Below, one piece after another: positions 21,734 to 34,485 of a DNA stretch of 64,000 nt. The position numbers and the translations under genes were made by a program. Below the pieces are notes generated by a model. The model was given only the letters and a program-made list of their open reading frames with translations. It searched no databases and was not told the origin of the DNA. Source of the DNA: Coprinellus micaceus (taxonomy: Eukaryota; Basidiomycota; Agaricomycetes; Agaricales; Psathyrellaceae); the NCBI GenBank assembly GCA_951394405.1, contig OX596344.1:2728001-2792000 (forward strand). The letters run 5' to 3'. Within the stretch, counting starts at the first letter, position 1. Every line of letters starts with the position of its first letter.

Positions 21734-23800
21734 AGTCGATGGTTGTCTTCCTCGATGTGCCCGACAGTGGATATCTCACTCTCGCCTGACCCTGCGATGG
21801 TGGTGGATAGGTGGAGAGAAGAAGGGAGATTAGTCGCAGTGATTAACCTGGGTCTTCGGCCTTTCAAATGGGTGAGCAGCCTCTCGCTGTGTCGCTTCCT
21901 TGCAGCCGGGACAAGTAGCGAAGCATATGGGAGGGAAACATAGAAGCGCGAAGGAATCAAAGGCGACGGTAGTCGACTGATCAAACTCTCTCGACGGCGT
22001 GATGGAGAGGTGATTGGTCGGACCTAAACAGTCTGGCTTCTCTTCCATATTCGCGTCTGGATCTCTCAGAGACAGTCATCGGATTTTTCTGGGTATGCCG
22101 GGATTCACTGACTCTTGAGCGCTGACGCTCGGATGAGCGGATCACGGACACTGATATCTCAACCGTTGGCCACAGTGACTTATTGCTTCGCTCTAACGAA
22201 CATTCAATCTCCCATCGGTCTCCGTATCATTTCCAAATCAATCAGAGAAGAGTCGGCGAGACAGGGATGGAGAGCCTATTCACACAGGGGGGGCCGAAGA
22301 AGCGCTCGACGATGAAGACGCAAGGCTCCAGAGAGGTGGTACTTCTCGAACTGGAAATGCGCGCAAGCCGAGAGAAACACGGCATGCGCACATTCGAGAT
22401 GGCACCGTTTCCCGGGCGTTTGATAGATCTCGGAGATGGACGTCGGAGGGCGGGTGCAGAAATTAGGGCGCTCTCCTGATACAGATCCTCCCCGGCGTCG
22501 ACGAGCAATGGAGCAAACAAAGTTTCGTACGGGGAACTACATAGGATTAACCCCTCGCGCCGCTATGTACCCTACCTCTCCATAGAATTTCGAACAGATT
22601 ACAGGTTGAACGCCTCCAATGTGGCCAGGCTATCAGAAATCACCGACGTGAGGTAGTAACGCACTGGCGGCAGTCTGCCGTACTACCCCGGAGAAAGGCC
22701 CGCCGATCGGTGACTGTGTGTTATCAATCTCGGCCAGTCAAACGCCTCGTGATGGGGCGTCTATCATCTGGGACTCGCATCTTCTGGTCTTCTGGTCCAT
22801 GGTCATCGCCAAGTATCTCTCGCACGTGTAACAAGCTCCTGATGGACATTGTCTACTGCTGGCAATCCCTTGCAGATCCTCTGCGCCAAGCACATTGATT
22901 GGGTGGATGTGGCATCTAATGGCCCTCCCGAACCAATAGTACGACTGGAGAATCATGGCCATCCTGTAGAAAGCCTTGTAGGCATCCATGAATTGTGCTT
23001 GCCCCGGGTCCTCCTCCCGCACCTAGTATACGAAAATTAAAGAGGGCCTTATCGTTGACGTGACCCACATCCCACGTAGGAAGGACAGCCTCCTCCGTAT
23101 GAGGGTTGAGGGCATTTTCTGATGTTTACGGACGAGAAATAGCAACGGCGGGATGCTTATCTTAGCCAAGCGTGGAGATACCCAAGGAAGAAAGGAACAC
23201 AACCGCGGACACCAAGGGATAGGGGGGGTTGACGCTGTGTTCTCATTGACCGAAATAACTAATCCCCATCTACACAACAGTGGCTTCGCGAAGCTCTCGG
23301 CTTGCTGATGGACCTGCTGGTTCGCCTGATGTCGTCCAACCATCCCCAAGCCTACAACCATTCCCAAACTACCTCTCCACGACATAGCCCAAACGTTCTA
23401 TTCCCTCATGGGGCAGAACGCCACCGCTTCCTGCGGCCTTGCACACGTTGGCAATAGAAGTCAGACCAGGGTGGTGGGCGACGGCGAATGCGCCTCATCG
23501 TGCGTCCAATCAAAGTCGTCAACGCATCACGGGCGTCTATCTAATCAGTAGCGAGCGACGTGGATCACTAACCCGACTTCAGCGGTGATCTCCAACAGGG
23601 GAATGGGCGTCGATGTTGCAAAGAAAGTTTTGAACGACACCTGGCATGGGCGATCTCTCCTCGTATCGCACGGCACAGGGCCAAGCGGCTTGAGCTGCCT
23701 CCGAACACATTTTGACACGTCTACGGGCTCAAGACTGTGTGAATAGCCTTCGTCTCAGAGAATCCGCCCAGCCTTGCTGATAACGTCGCCAGTGCGAGCT
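21734..23800. other. Stretch with no supported gene
   Basis: Several overlapping short frames on both strands. A plus-strand peptide around 22849-23040 looks protein-like, but I find neither a start nor a splice partner. No repeat or RNA gene is recognised. Confidence 0.35.
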
Positions 23801-23884
23801 ACAACGATCTGGTACCTTCAATGATTGCGGTTCTGTCCGTAGTCATGTACTACCCCGTCCTGTGCTCGGCTGCCCACCGCCACC

Positions 23885-24105
23885 CCCAAATTGGGAGTGT
23901 CCCGCCGAGTCTCCGAAGCTGTGTTCTTCGATACGTCGACATTAAAGATCTATTTCCAAGCCTACAGACGTCCACCATCCCACCTACGCGACCCCGTCGT
24001 TATAAAGGTATGCATTTTCGCCCTACTGTCCACATGTGATGGTACTCTAGCTGTTCACGACTATTTACATAGGAACGGTGAGACGTTCATCGCGGGCGAG
24101 TAAAT
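23885..24105 (+). pseudogene. Possible fragment of a DUF6534-type membrane protein
   Basis: A plus-strand frame reads IYFQAYRRPPSHLRDPVVIK and then a hydrophobic stretch CIFALL...GTLAVHDYL. This resembles the Y-x-x-x-(F/Y)-x-x-D-x-x-x-x-K segment and following helix of DUF6534 proteins such as the one at 44495-45677. No other exon of the family is found around it. Weak. Confidence 0.2.
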
Positions 24106-27044
24106 ATCGTAACCGGGAGTGCTGAAGCGAGAGTAGCACATACAGATTATTAAAGGGGAGAGGCCTCTTAGCAGAGGCGTGCTTCTTCACCCGCGCTCGC
24201 AGTTATCCCTTCGCCAGGGAGACTCGAACCCCAGAATGAGCCTCGAAAAAGACCAAGGAACCGCGTTAGGAAGATCGAACCCGCCGTAAGGACGGTTCAC
24301 TACCGAGGGTTCCTGCCTTCGTGCAGACGCGGTCTCGAGTAATCAGCGGAAAAACGGAAGCAAGTTAACCGAGGTGGGACGTGCCTGTGCAATTTCAATC
24401 TAACGAAAACAATCGAAGACCAGTTTCTTACGTTCTTGAACATTGCTCAACGCATCAAGGGGGGTGGCTTTGACTGCGTCTTCACGTCACCATGGATGCA
24501 CCTCGAGGGTTTTGCATACGGTGGGAGGGAGAAATCTAAGTCGACAACAGAGAACCAACTAAGGTATTGATTTACTCGGGAGAAGGGTAAGGGGGATTCT
24601 CATCAAGATGATTACACCAGCTAGGCATCTTTGCATCCTGACTTCTCGAAGCGCGGAGGAGGCGAGTACTCCCATGCTTTACGAGACAAACTCTAATAAT
24701 ATCCAGCTCGAGGTCTACCCCCGAAAAGTCGCAATTATGAGATACTTGCACCACTGTGTGCGGGCGTTCGCGTCGGGTGGAAAGCCCGACATGCTCGAAG
24801 TTGAATCAGGGTTTGATTGGGTGCAGGTTGCAGCATCGAAGGGAGGCAGAAGCTTTTATCGCTCAAGAACATGTAGTTCCCCTGCGATCTCCCTTACCAC
24901 AACTCAACGCGGGTCTCCGTCTCTCTGCTGATCTACATCGGCGACCACTTCAGAGTCGGCACTCCACAAACGCCAGCGGTGCGTATTGCCAACTTCCAAG
25001 TGAGATGTAGATCAGGCCAAACCAACTGCTATCGACAGAGAAGCTTAAGAAGTGGAGAAGCGTCGGGCATTAACCCCGACTACCGGCAGCGATGGGGATC
25101 CATCATGATCTCCCTGCCAAGGCATCTCGGAGCGCGCAGCCTATTTGTAAGGCTACAGAGACGTTGTGCCTATGTATCATCTCACGAGACCCCTTCCAGT
25201 CATTTTGAGCATGAATTGTATCCCAAACTGATCCCATATGTCCGAGGCCACCGTCGTGTCTTGATCTTTTGTGAACGCGCCTGCCAATACGATAGTTCCT
25301 CGCCACATCCGTCGCGTCTACCTTCACAGGAGGACCTGACCGAAACTGAGGCGGGTACGTTGGGACACAACAAGACGAATCAAGACGAGTAAAATCGAGG
25401 ACATAGAATAGCGATACAGATACCACGGAGGTCCACAACGACCTCCGAGCCCTCACCCTCCACCCCAATCCCCTCCAGTGCGCTCTTTCGCTCTTTCGCT
25501 CTTCCCTTCTCTCAGTCAACGACTTCTGATAGCACTATAGATTAGATATGGATTGTGAGCGCACACTCGGCAATCGGCCTATATAACACAATCACAGGCA
25601 CAATCCCCCAGCCGACCTCATCCCCTCACAAACGCCCATATCCTCCCACAACTCGACCCAAGGGCCCCGGTACCGTGATCCATTACACGAAATCGTAAAG
25701 TCTGGCTACAAACCACTATCCCACAACGCCTTCCCTATCCCATCTCGAAGCGCCCGGCTTCCTCAGCGTCGAGCGATACGACCTCACCTCTGATCCCATC
25801 TACCTGATCGCTATGCCCATCCCCGGATGCGCAATAGGCGCGCGTGTCGTTCTGATGGCGTATGCGTCTTAACTAGCTCTAGGGCTCGAGGTCCCATACG
25901 GAGACAAGGTCAGATTTTGGGAGATAAAAGGGAGTGGATGGAGGCCGTATGGGTCTGGGATTAGGGCCGTACGAGGCCGTACTCAACGCCAAATCAAGTA
26001 CATGGTATACGCTAGGTCGCATCATCTGTGTGAAGCGCCCCACCATCGGATTCTACCCGGCACCACAGAGTCCAAAGCACTCCGAAGTCCTTGCTTCTTT
26101 CAGACCCACGTTCGTATACCATAACCCTGCGACCTGCAAATGCGTTGGTATTCGGACTTCGACCGGCCGAGTAGTGGGGACCCTCCAGTATTGTCGCGAT
26201 ACGATTCAGAATTGGCGCTGGAGTAATCGAGGGTGTACCTACTCGAGCATGCTTGCTGGTGAGACTGGATAGCTGGCTGAGCACCTCAGGATAATGTCTA
26301 GGAAAGACACGTTGATTCCGCTCCACTCCGTGAGGACGATCCATTTTCTATGACCTTGACTGTGCTCAACCCGCACTGCAATGGACAGGCTGAAATGTGA
26401 CCGATTTTGTCGTCGACCCGGCAATCCTGACCAGGTTTCCGTGGTGTCACTCGAAAGGGTGAGAAAGAGCACGGAAAGCGCTCCTTTATAGGGACCTCGT
26501 GAAGTATACACCACACCACCACCGCCTACATATCAGTATACACCAGGTTACCACAGCAATCTAATCTAATCTAATCTACCACGATATTGGGTGTGCAGGG
26601 CGCCTAAGCGCCCTGGCACAGCGTGATTGAAAGGTATGTAGCTAGAATGAGTTAGAGAGCCCGGCTCCAATCGGGGACGGGCCGTTACTCATCCAGGAGT
26701 CGCGATTCTCTGAGCGCCAATCAAATATCCCAGCCCCACCCACTCATTATGCTGGATCCAGGCGTCTATAATCACCACTACCGCTCCAAGTGCAAGCACT
26801 CACGACGATCCTAGAGAACTAGAACCCGGACTCCAAAGACACAACCACACCACGAATACAGCGTGTAACACAATAGATAGATTGTTCGATCCAAGCAAAA
26901 CCAACACAAATACAACAAAAGGTATGTACACAGAACGATTAAAAGAAGACTATACTCTCCTCCCATCCTCCCCTCCCTCCCCTCCTTCTCCCTCCCTCCT
27001 TCTCCCTCCTCTCCCTCCCCTCCCCTTTCACCTCACCTCAAACT
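24106..27044. other. Stretch with no supported gene; low-complexity 3' flank of the GMC gene
   Basis: Short unrecognised frames only. Near 25745-25872 a plus-strand exon-like frame (LEAPGFLSVERYDLTSDPIY...) ends in TAA but has no partner exons. A (AATCT)4 run lies near 26559-26578, a perfect hairpin at 26596-26615, and a C/T-rich tract from about 26955 to 27030. Confidence 0.4.
26596..26615 (+). repeat. Perfect 8-bp hairpin with 4-nt loop
   Basis: CAGGGCGC, loop CTAA, GCGCCCTG. It stands alone in an intergenic region. It has no T-run after it and no obvious role. Confidence 0.6.
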
Positions 27045-30000
27045 CTAATTCCTCCCCCTAATAACATCACTCGCCCTCTCCGCCACCGCATACACCGGCG
27101 CCATACTATGCCCATTCGGCATGAACGGAATCACGCTCGCATCCACAATCCTCAGCCCCTGCACGCCCTTCACCTTAAAGTCCGGGCCGACGACGTCTTC
27201 CCCAAAGGGCGTGTTGGCGCGCCCGATCCGCGCGGTGGAGACGCCGTGGGCGCCTAGAGTGGAGGGATTCGAGGGAGGATTTCAGGAGGGCGGGTGATGG
27301 GAGTCGGATGGTGTGATGGGAGTCGGAGTCGGCGGTCGGAGTCGCGTGTAGGGAGGGTGATGGGTGCGGTCGATTCGAGTCGTATGCAGAGGTGAAAGAG
27401 AGAAGCGCAGAGAAGGAGTCAGTGACTGTTCAGCTGAGGGGAAGAGGGGAAAACGCACCACCAAACGCATTACTCCGAATGAACGCATCGACCTCCTCGT
27501 CTGTCGAGTCAATCGGGAGGTCAAACTGCGGCGTGATATTGAAGGACTGCCAAACGGGCGCGTTCATATACGCCAGGGTGCTCCGGATGGCGTACCTATC
27601 CATTCGTCTCGCGTTAGTCTCTTTGCATCATTGTGGGGTAGAGAGGAAGAGAGATGGGAAGGGAAGGACAAAGGGGGTTATGGGGGGAGGGAAAGGGAGA
27701 CGAGACGGGAGGGGCGAAGGGAGAGGTATAAGCGTACCGCAAAACGAACTTATCCCACTGCGTACTCAACGACGCGGGGTTGATCAGGGGCATACCACCA
27801 GGCGAGGTGGGGTTCAGCGTGATGCTTCCACCTGTCCATTCAGCCGTGTCAGCTTATTCTTCTTCGGGCTTGGGGAAGCGGAGGGCGTTCGAAGCGGAGA
27901 GGGAGCAGAGTGAAGGAAGCGTAGTGGCAAGGTAGGAGAGAAATAGGAGAGAGAAAGAGAATAAGGAAAGGACGTACGAGACGTAGGCGTAGTAACGAAA
28001 TGCGTCATCCCGATATAATTCCCCGTCGTCGGTGGGAGCGCGAGGGTCGTCCACTTGTTCTATACCAATCAACATAATCAGCATTCGTCCTATCTCTCTT
28101 TCCCCCCCTTTCTCCCTCACCCCGCACCCACACTCCCACTCAAAAAACTCAACACTCACAGAAACAATCTGCTCAAAATGCGGCGCCCCCTCCCCCCCGG
28201 CGGGATCCACCCCTCCCAACTCCCCCGCCGCATCCCCCCACACGCTCGCATTCGCCCCCACCCTCCCAAACATAATATGCGTCAAACTGGTCTGGGTTAA
28301 CCTCCCCGTACCGTTACCGCGCCATTGGGCTAGTTGCTGGGAGTAGAGGGTGGCGTTCCGGTCGAGCTCGTCGTCGGTGAGTGTGGTGTTGACGGACCAG
28401 GTCATGGGGAGGCCGATGTGTTCGATGAAGTCTATGGATGGAGGTCGTTAGCTCGGTGTATCCTCAAATTGACTTTGGGTCCCGGCGAGCGTAGCGAGTA
28501 TCGCGAACGCGGTCGAGCGCAGTGGGTCGAGTTTCCAGGCTTCCCATCAACGAGTCGCACTCATCCAGAACCCAAAACACATAACCAGCCAGAACGATTT
28601 AGAGACCACTCACGTTTGCCCAAAGCAGGAATATCAACCTCCACACTCAAATTCGCCGCGCGCAGGTCCGCCGCGGGGCCCAGGCCGGAGCGCATGAGGA
28701 GGACGGGCGTGTCGACGACGCCGGCGGAGAGGATGAGGTCCCGCCGGGCGGTGGCGCGGAGGGTCTCTAAGGGGTGGGGTGAGCGTCAGCGAGCCCGTCT
28801 CGTGTGTCAGGGCGGCAGATGAATGGGGGGAAGGGAGAGAGCGAGGGATATGGGATAAAGGAAGCCAAAAGAGAGAAAGAAGAACTCACGTCCACCCCTC
28901 GTATACTCAACCGTATCAAACCTCCTCCCATTCTTCACCACCTTGCTCACAGGCGCATCCGTCCGAATAACCAAATTCCTCCTCTGCCTAACGGGCGGGG
29001 CAAGGTACCCAGTCGCCGCGCTACTCCGTTTCCCGTCTTTAATCGCGAACTGTTGCCAACTAATACCTAGGGGCTATTCGGGCGCAGGGGGTAACGGAGA
29101 GGAGGAAGCATCAGCACTTGCCTTCACATCTTCACCTCCCTTCCATAGTAAAGCAACAAAGAAAGTAAAGACTCACCTCTCCCGAATTACCGTCTTGGTT
29201 ATACGGTATACCCACCTCCTCCGCCGCCCTCAGTGTCGGCGGGACGATCCACTGGGTTTCCTGGTTGAGGGAGACACCGATGGGGCCGGCGGTGCCGTGC
29301 ACGGAGGGGGTGAAGCGCGCGGGGGAGAAAGGGCCGCCGGGGGGGCCGTGGAATGCTTCGTTCTGTTGGAGGGGGGGTTAGCTTTTCTTTCGTGGTTTTC
29401 CCTGAAGAGCAAAAAGAACGGGGAATGGCATGCGGTAGGGAATGGGAGAGAGGAGGGAAGGAAGGAGTAAAGACGAACCTTCCTGAAATACGTCTGGATG
29501 TTCCCCCACGCCCACGCCGAGTCTCCGAGGTACGCCGCGATTCTGTCCCAGTCGGTAGATGGGCCACGGGTGTACGTCATTCCGTCTGTGGGGGTGAGGG
29601 GGGTGGTTAGTGTTGGGTTTCAGGAGGGGAGGGACGGAGGGAGATAGGGAAGGGCGATAGACTCAACGAGAAGTCTCGACGACCCCGATCTCGAGACGAG
29701 GAATCGAAAGAAAGCGAACGTACTAATACTCGTAGACCCGCCCAAAATCCGACCACGGAAGTACGGCAAGACCCTATCGTTGAGGTTCGGCTGCGCGGTA
29801 AGCGTATAGTTGTAGTCGTATTTGGACATGAAGAGGTTGGCGTAGATGTAGGGTATCTCGACGTTCTCGAGGCCTGTGTCACTGTGAGGTGGGTTAGTTC
29901 TTTGTCTTCCGAAGGAGTGCGTGGATGGGGATAGGGGAGCATCGTCTCGAGTCGGCTTGAGGGTGACGATGAAAGGCGGTCGTGGTAGATGACGAAGGGC

Positions 30001-30597
30001 GGTAAGACGAGGGAGACAGGGTGATGGGGAGAAAGGGAAGAGGAAGGAGCGGAGAGGAGAGAGAGAAGAAAACGCACTTGGGCCCAGCCTCGAGGAGGAG
30101 CACAGTCGTAGCTGGGTTCTCGGAGAGACGAGCGGCGACGATCGAGCCTGCTGCGCCGCCTGCAGAGGGAGGGTGTTAGTTCGTAGTTCATATTGTGTAG
30201 GAGGGGACGGGAGAGAGGAGACGAGATGAAGGGATGAAGCGGATAAGAGGAAGGGATGAAGCGGATAAGAGGAAGGGATGAAGCGGATAAGAGGTAAGAA
30301 GGGAGGAGGGTAAAGAGAAGAGGGGAGAATGCGGAAGGGGCAAGAAGCGACGCCGAGGACGCCTCGAGGACGATGAAGACGGGGTAACGAGAAGGATCGC
30401 CAAGAAGGAATAGCGGGGACGAGGAACGATCGCCAAGGAAGAACCCAAAGGTAATGAAAAGAAAGAAGCCCAAACTCACCTCCAACAACGACATAGTCAA
30501 ACGTCTCCGGCGCGCTAGGTGCCCCGTACGCCCCGGAAGGAAGCACTGAGGCCATCGCCGCAGCGAGGAGCGGGATCGACAGAAGCCCACGGACCAT
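27045..30597 (-). CDS. GMC oxidoreductase (aryl-alcohol-oxidase-like, secreted)
   Basis: Twelve exons: 30480-30597, 30078-30159, 29724-29881, 29479-29585, 29177-29362, 28890-29073, 28614-28766, 28160-28431, 27978-28059, 27738-27831, 27459-27595, 27045-27253. Together they give 593 residues, the usual length, with all phases agreeing. A signal peptide (MVRGLLSIPLLAAAMASVLP) precedes the FAD-binding start DYVVVGGGAAGSIVAARLSE. Further motifs are GRILGGSTSIN, the second GMC signature DLILSAGVVDTPVLLMRSGLG (first 20 residues counted), and the C-terminal active-site pair: His 527 in AHGVSTARIG and His 573 in PNGHSMAPVY. Such enzymes oxidise alcohols outside the cell and supply peroxide for lignin attack or supply redox partners. 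The Pro that normally follows the first His is Gly here. Introns are 100-320 nt, much longer than in neighbouring genes. Confidence 0.9.
30228..30293 (+). repeat. 22-bp tandem repeat, three copies, in intron 1 of the GMC gene
   Basis: Three exact copies of a 22-bp unit beginning GAAGGGATGAAGCGGATAAG (30228, 30250, 30272). The unit is purine-rich on the plus strand and lies inside the 320-nt first intron. Confidence 0.9.
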
Positions 30598-32274
30598 TTC
30601 TTCTTCTTTCTTCGTTCTTCTTCTATCCTATTCGAGCGTCTTGGTTTCCGGATGCGTTTCTTCGCTTGCTCGACTTGTCCTTGCTTTGGAGTCCGGGGCG
30701 GGATGCGTTGGGTTGGGATGAGGATGAAGATCCATAGCGTCCCTGAGAGGGTATTTATATCAACGCAAAGCTATGGCCAAGCCGCAGAGTTATCCGTCCT
30801 GCGTACCTGGTTGACATCTGCAACTGTAACAATCATCGCCATCTCAAATCCCCGGGTCCTCCTCCCGCCTACTCATCACTCATTCGCTCTCCATTCCCCT
30901 CGGCTTTCCACCCCTCCCCCCTCTCCCATCCATTCTAGATCCAAACCTAGACTGCGTCCCCGTTGGTCTTTCCCCGATCCCTTCGTACCACCTGTCCATC
31001 CACGTAGGACGGACCCGACCTCCCCATTCATTCCAGACGAAAGAATAACGTATCGTTCCTAGCGGCCGCGGCTTCATCCCCTCCTGCCGCTGCGCGCGTT
31101 CCTGGCGGCGACGCCCTACGGTGATGCAATGCTTGAATAGCCTTCGCGTGGGGGATCGTATGCCCAGCGGACGGGCATCTTGAGTGTAACCTGGGGTCGA
31201 TGTCAGTCGAGCGCCAGTGAGAGCAGGAATAGAAACGATGTGATGGCGAAAGCAGTAAGAAAGAGAGAGTTGCGTCATCACACCCGAATCGAGCACAAGC
31301 ACCCGTGGGTAAACCGGAGTCGGTGGCCATGCCGCGGGTCGGCTTGCGGTTCCGCGGCATTTCGCAAGCGCCCAGCGGATTTACGCTCTACGGTGTGCCT
31401 ACTTACAAGGGTGACGAGGCGGTGTGCATTTTGACGAGGATAGGTGTACCTCAGTACTCCAGGTAGATAAATCAATTAAGGAATTAAGGGAGGTATTCGC
31501 GGAGATTCATCCCCGAGTCGCCCACGTTCGAGGAGGTACGTTCGTACCGGATCCCTCGATGCGCGGTGTCGAGTAACTGTCCATTATATAGAATTGAATT
31601 GCCGCTGTATCTGTAAATGCGTGTGGGGTGCGAACCCCCGCCTCGGCCGCGTGTCCAGGCAAAAAGGGGTAGGTCGAGGGTGGTCGGGGCTTTACACTGC
31701 GTGAATGTATATACATTTCAGAGGGTCTTGGAGTACGTGATCACTGGCGCTGCCTTCGTACCCCGGTTTACCTACCAAGATGCGTACGTCGTATATGTAG
31801 ATACTCAGTCTCACTTCCATCAGAGGAGACAAGCCTTCCCCAAGTTTGATCCCCAATTCGCCAATGCACTTCAACCGATCACCTCCGAGTGATAACCAAC
31901 CAAGACTCCAAGAACAATCCACGCCCGCGTATCTCCCTGGGTCAGCCAGGGTACACCCGACGGCGTCGAGGGACCTTCGCGTTCCGGTTTCAATTGAGTA
32001 CCCAGGGGGATAAAGATCGTCGGTGGGTCTACAAATGCGGAAGACCGACCACCTTGACTCGAGCGTCGAGGCAGGTGTGTAGATATTGTGTCCAAATGAG
32101 CGGGGAGAGCTCGGTATTTGATACCTAGACGCGATACATAAGTATATCTTCAGATGGCAACAAAGGATGCGGAAACTCCACCCCCCGAGTCACACATATT
32201 ACAAACACGCGACGAAGCGTACAAACGCGTCGGTCAAACTAGGTTCAACAAAGCCACCTCTCAGTGACTATCGG
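30598..32274. other. Stretch with no supported gene
   Basis: Promoter side of the GMC gene (a TATTTATATC run at about 30751-30760 may be its TATA region) and unrecognised short frames. No confident exon was found. Confidence 0.4.
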
Positions 32275-33250
32275 TCAAACCACTCTCACAGTCCGACGAA
32301 GCTCCATCACACAGTGTAAGAGCGCCTGATGCCCAGGTCCTTCTGCACATGAGCCTGAATCAGTAACAAACTTGACGCATTGCGGCGATCCAAGCGTCCT
32401 CGCATAAAAATACCTACAGGGTATGATACCGCCGCGGGCAACCGCATACTTGAGACGCAGCGCCGGAGAAGGACTGCTAGTCATGTCAATAAGAAGATGA
32501 TGTAAACGTGCCTGTAGATGATCCCGCGCCTGAAGGCTGAAGGCTTCGTACCTTCCTGTGCGTACAGTCGAATACGCTCCAAGTCTTCGAACTGGAGCCA
32601 CCCGCCCAATCACACCCGCTAGATTTGAGGAAGTGGCGGGGTCGATGAACCAATAGGAGAGATAGACCAAGCCGGGAAATTAGATGAACGAATTACCGCC
32701 TGGAATCTCAAGGATGAACCCCGGAATGAAGAGGACCCTTGCACCCTGGACGTCAAAGTGGAACACTGGCTGTGTTTATGAAGGGCGCCGCGCCAAGGTC
32801 GTCGGCGCATCGCCAAACCAGGCTGGACGAGATTGAGCCCAAGTGCCCACACGCCCTTCCTCACCGACGTGACCCTGCAATCGGTTTTAGGCCCAGCTGA
32901 ATCCATACGTCAATGCATCGGATACCTTCGCCTAAAGCCTCGTAGAATCTCGCCGCGAACTCGGTACTCGCCCACCCGTCGTCAGCGAGGCGTACCATGA
33001 CCGTACGTAGACGAAGCTACAGCATCGAAGGTGTTAGGTACTGGCATTCGTTAGCTCGCAATAGGAAGAAGAAAACGCGGCGGAAGGGATGAACCACGAC
33101 GAATGCTTGAATGAATCCCCACTCATCGTAGTGGCAATACAGGCCCCGCGACAGGCCTTCCGCGCTTTGACCAAGCGCAAATACCACCCAAATGAAAACA
33201 AGGGTAGTAAGGACGTCTCCCAAACGCCCGTTCAATCCTGGGTACATATA
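32275..33250 (-). CDS. Unrecognised multi-exon protein-coding gene (tentative)
   Basis: Several minus-strand pieces look like real exons. One is a hydrophobic N-terminal piece starting MYPGLNGRLGDVLTTLVFIW (about 33250). Next, after a TGTAG acceptor near 33020, comes VRLADDGWASTEFAARFYEA and IRCIDVWIQLG. A third gives HFDVQGARVLFIPGFILEI, and the last is a 131-codon frame 32275-32670 starting MVYLSYWFIDPATSSNLAG. GT-AG pairs exist between them, but I could not fix all boundaries and a stop remains in one link. I recognise no domain. Confidence 0.35.
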
Positions 33251-34485
33251 CCCTCTCATGACACATAATAGCTCAGGCTCGTGGCACATATAACAGCTCA
33301 CGGCACCCCAGCACAACCCAGACGCGTACACCGCAGGTGGACAGGTCCGGAGCGTGCTGGGAGCTACATGCTATGTTATGTACCCTGGTCGTCGACGCAT
33401 GGGTCAGGCCTGGGTAGCGCTGTGGAGGTGTACCAGGGTGAGTGGGAGTGCACCGAGACGCCCCCAGTGCGGAATTTAACCGAAGACACGATCGCGTGAT
33501 TTAGGGAGAGAGAGAGAGAGCGCGCGCTGGCGTCCCGTGGGCGATCTTGAGTATAGAGTGGACTTTCCTTGCGTTGGGCCGTCCAGATGCCGGGTGAAGA
33601 TCACGAGAGGACTTCCAACTCATCCTCGGAGTAGATACTTGACGGTAGGGCTGAGCTCTAATAGAATCGCTGAATGTGGTGGGCATGTCCAGCAGCGACG
33701 ATCATTCATCGAATTGGGTCGGAACTCTACGGCGACCAGGGAAGGTACGCAGCGGTACGACTCGGCGTACAGCGGTGAAAGTTCATTGTAAAACAGCGCC
33801 TTTCATGCGGAAGACCCCTGCGCTCCAGACCTCGCACCTCACTATCGTCCCGAGAGGAGAACGGTATTTCGCGAAGATCGAGTGCAGAGCATAAGGAAGA
33901 GGTGATCGTTCGGGAATAAGGTGCAGCGATGACAATGACGACGATGACATGCTTGGAAGGAGGGAAGGGCCTGGACCTATGACTGGCCCATCAAAAGGTG
34001 ATCGCACACGAGGTCCGAGTCTCACGGGACTTGAATATGGGCGCTTAATTCTTGGTTTGTGATGATTTGAGGGTATTAAGTGATTGAGGCGCATTGCGAG
34101 GTGAAAAGAGGTCGGTACTCGCAAGGGGAGAAGTGGGTGTCACTCAGAGTGCATCGGAAGGGTGGGTCGCTCGAGGGATTAAACAGATACTATTCAGACA
34201 GGATAGATACCAGGGTACAAGTCGAACCGAAGCGCCTAGCGGGTTGTACACGAGTAAGGCACACGATGAACAGTTAAAAAGAGTACAAAATCAAGAGACA
34301 ACTATTATACAACGGCCGTGGGGCGCCTCTGGGGAAAAGGAAGAAGATGGACGGCACAGATGAAGAAACGAGAACTGAAGGGAGGCGGAAGACCTGTGCG
34401 GTGGCAGAGGGGATCGAATCGCGGGAGCGGTCACTCTCATAGCCGGGAGGCGATTGCTATGATCCAGAGGCTGCTAGCGGCGCAC
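33251..34485. other. Stretch with no supported gene; AG microsatellite
   Basis: A short (GA)n run lies at 33505-33520. Frames are short and unrecognised. Confidence 0.4.

Noticed and set aside
24210..24330. tRNA-like sequences (GGTTCGAGTCTCC and GGGTTCGATCTTCC on the minus strand)
   Set aside because: No proper A box, and the acceptor and D stems do not form; the possible cloverleaf is too short.
29607..30597. Two overlapping minus frames of about 325 codons across exons 1-3 of the GMC gene
   Set aside because: They read through pyrimidine-rich introns into Ser/Pro/Leu-rich nonsense; the spliced model gives the GMC motifs.
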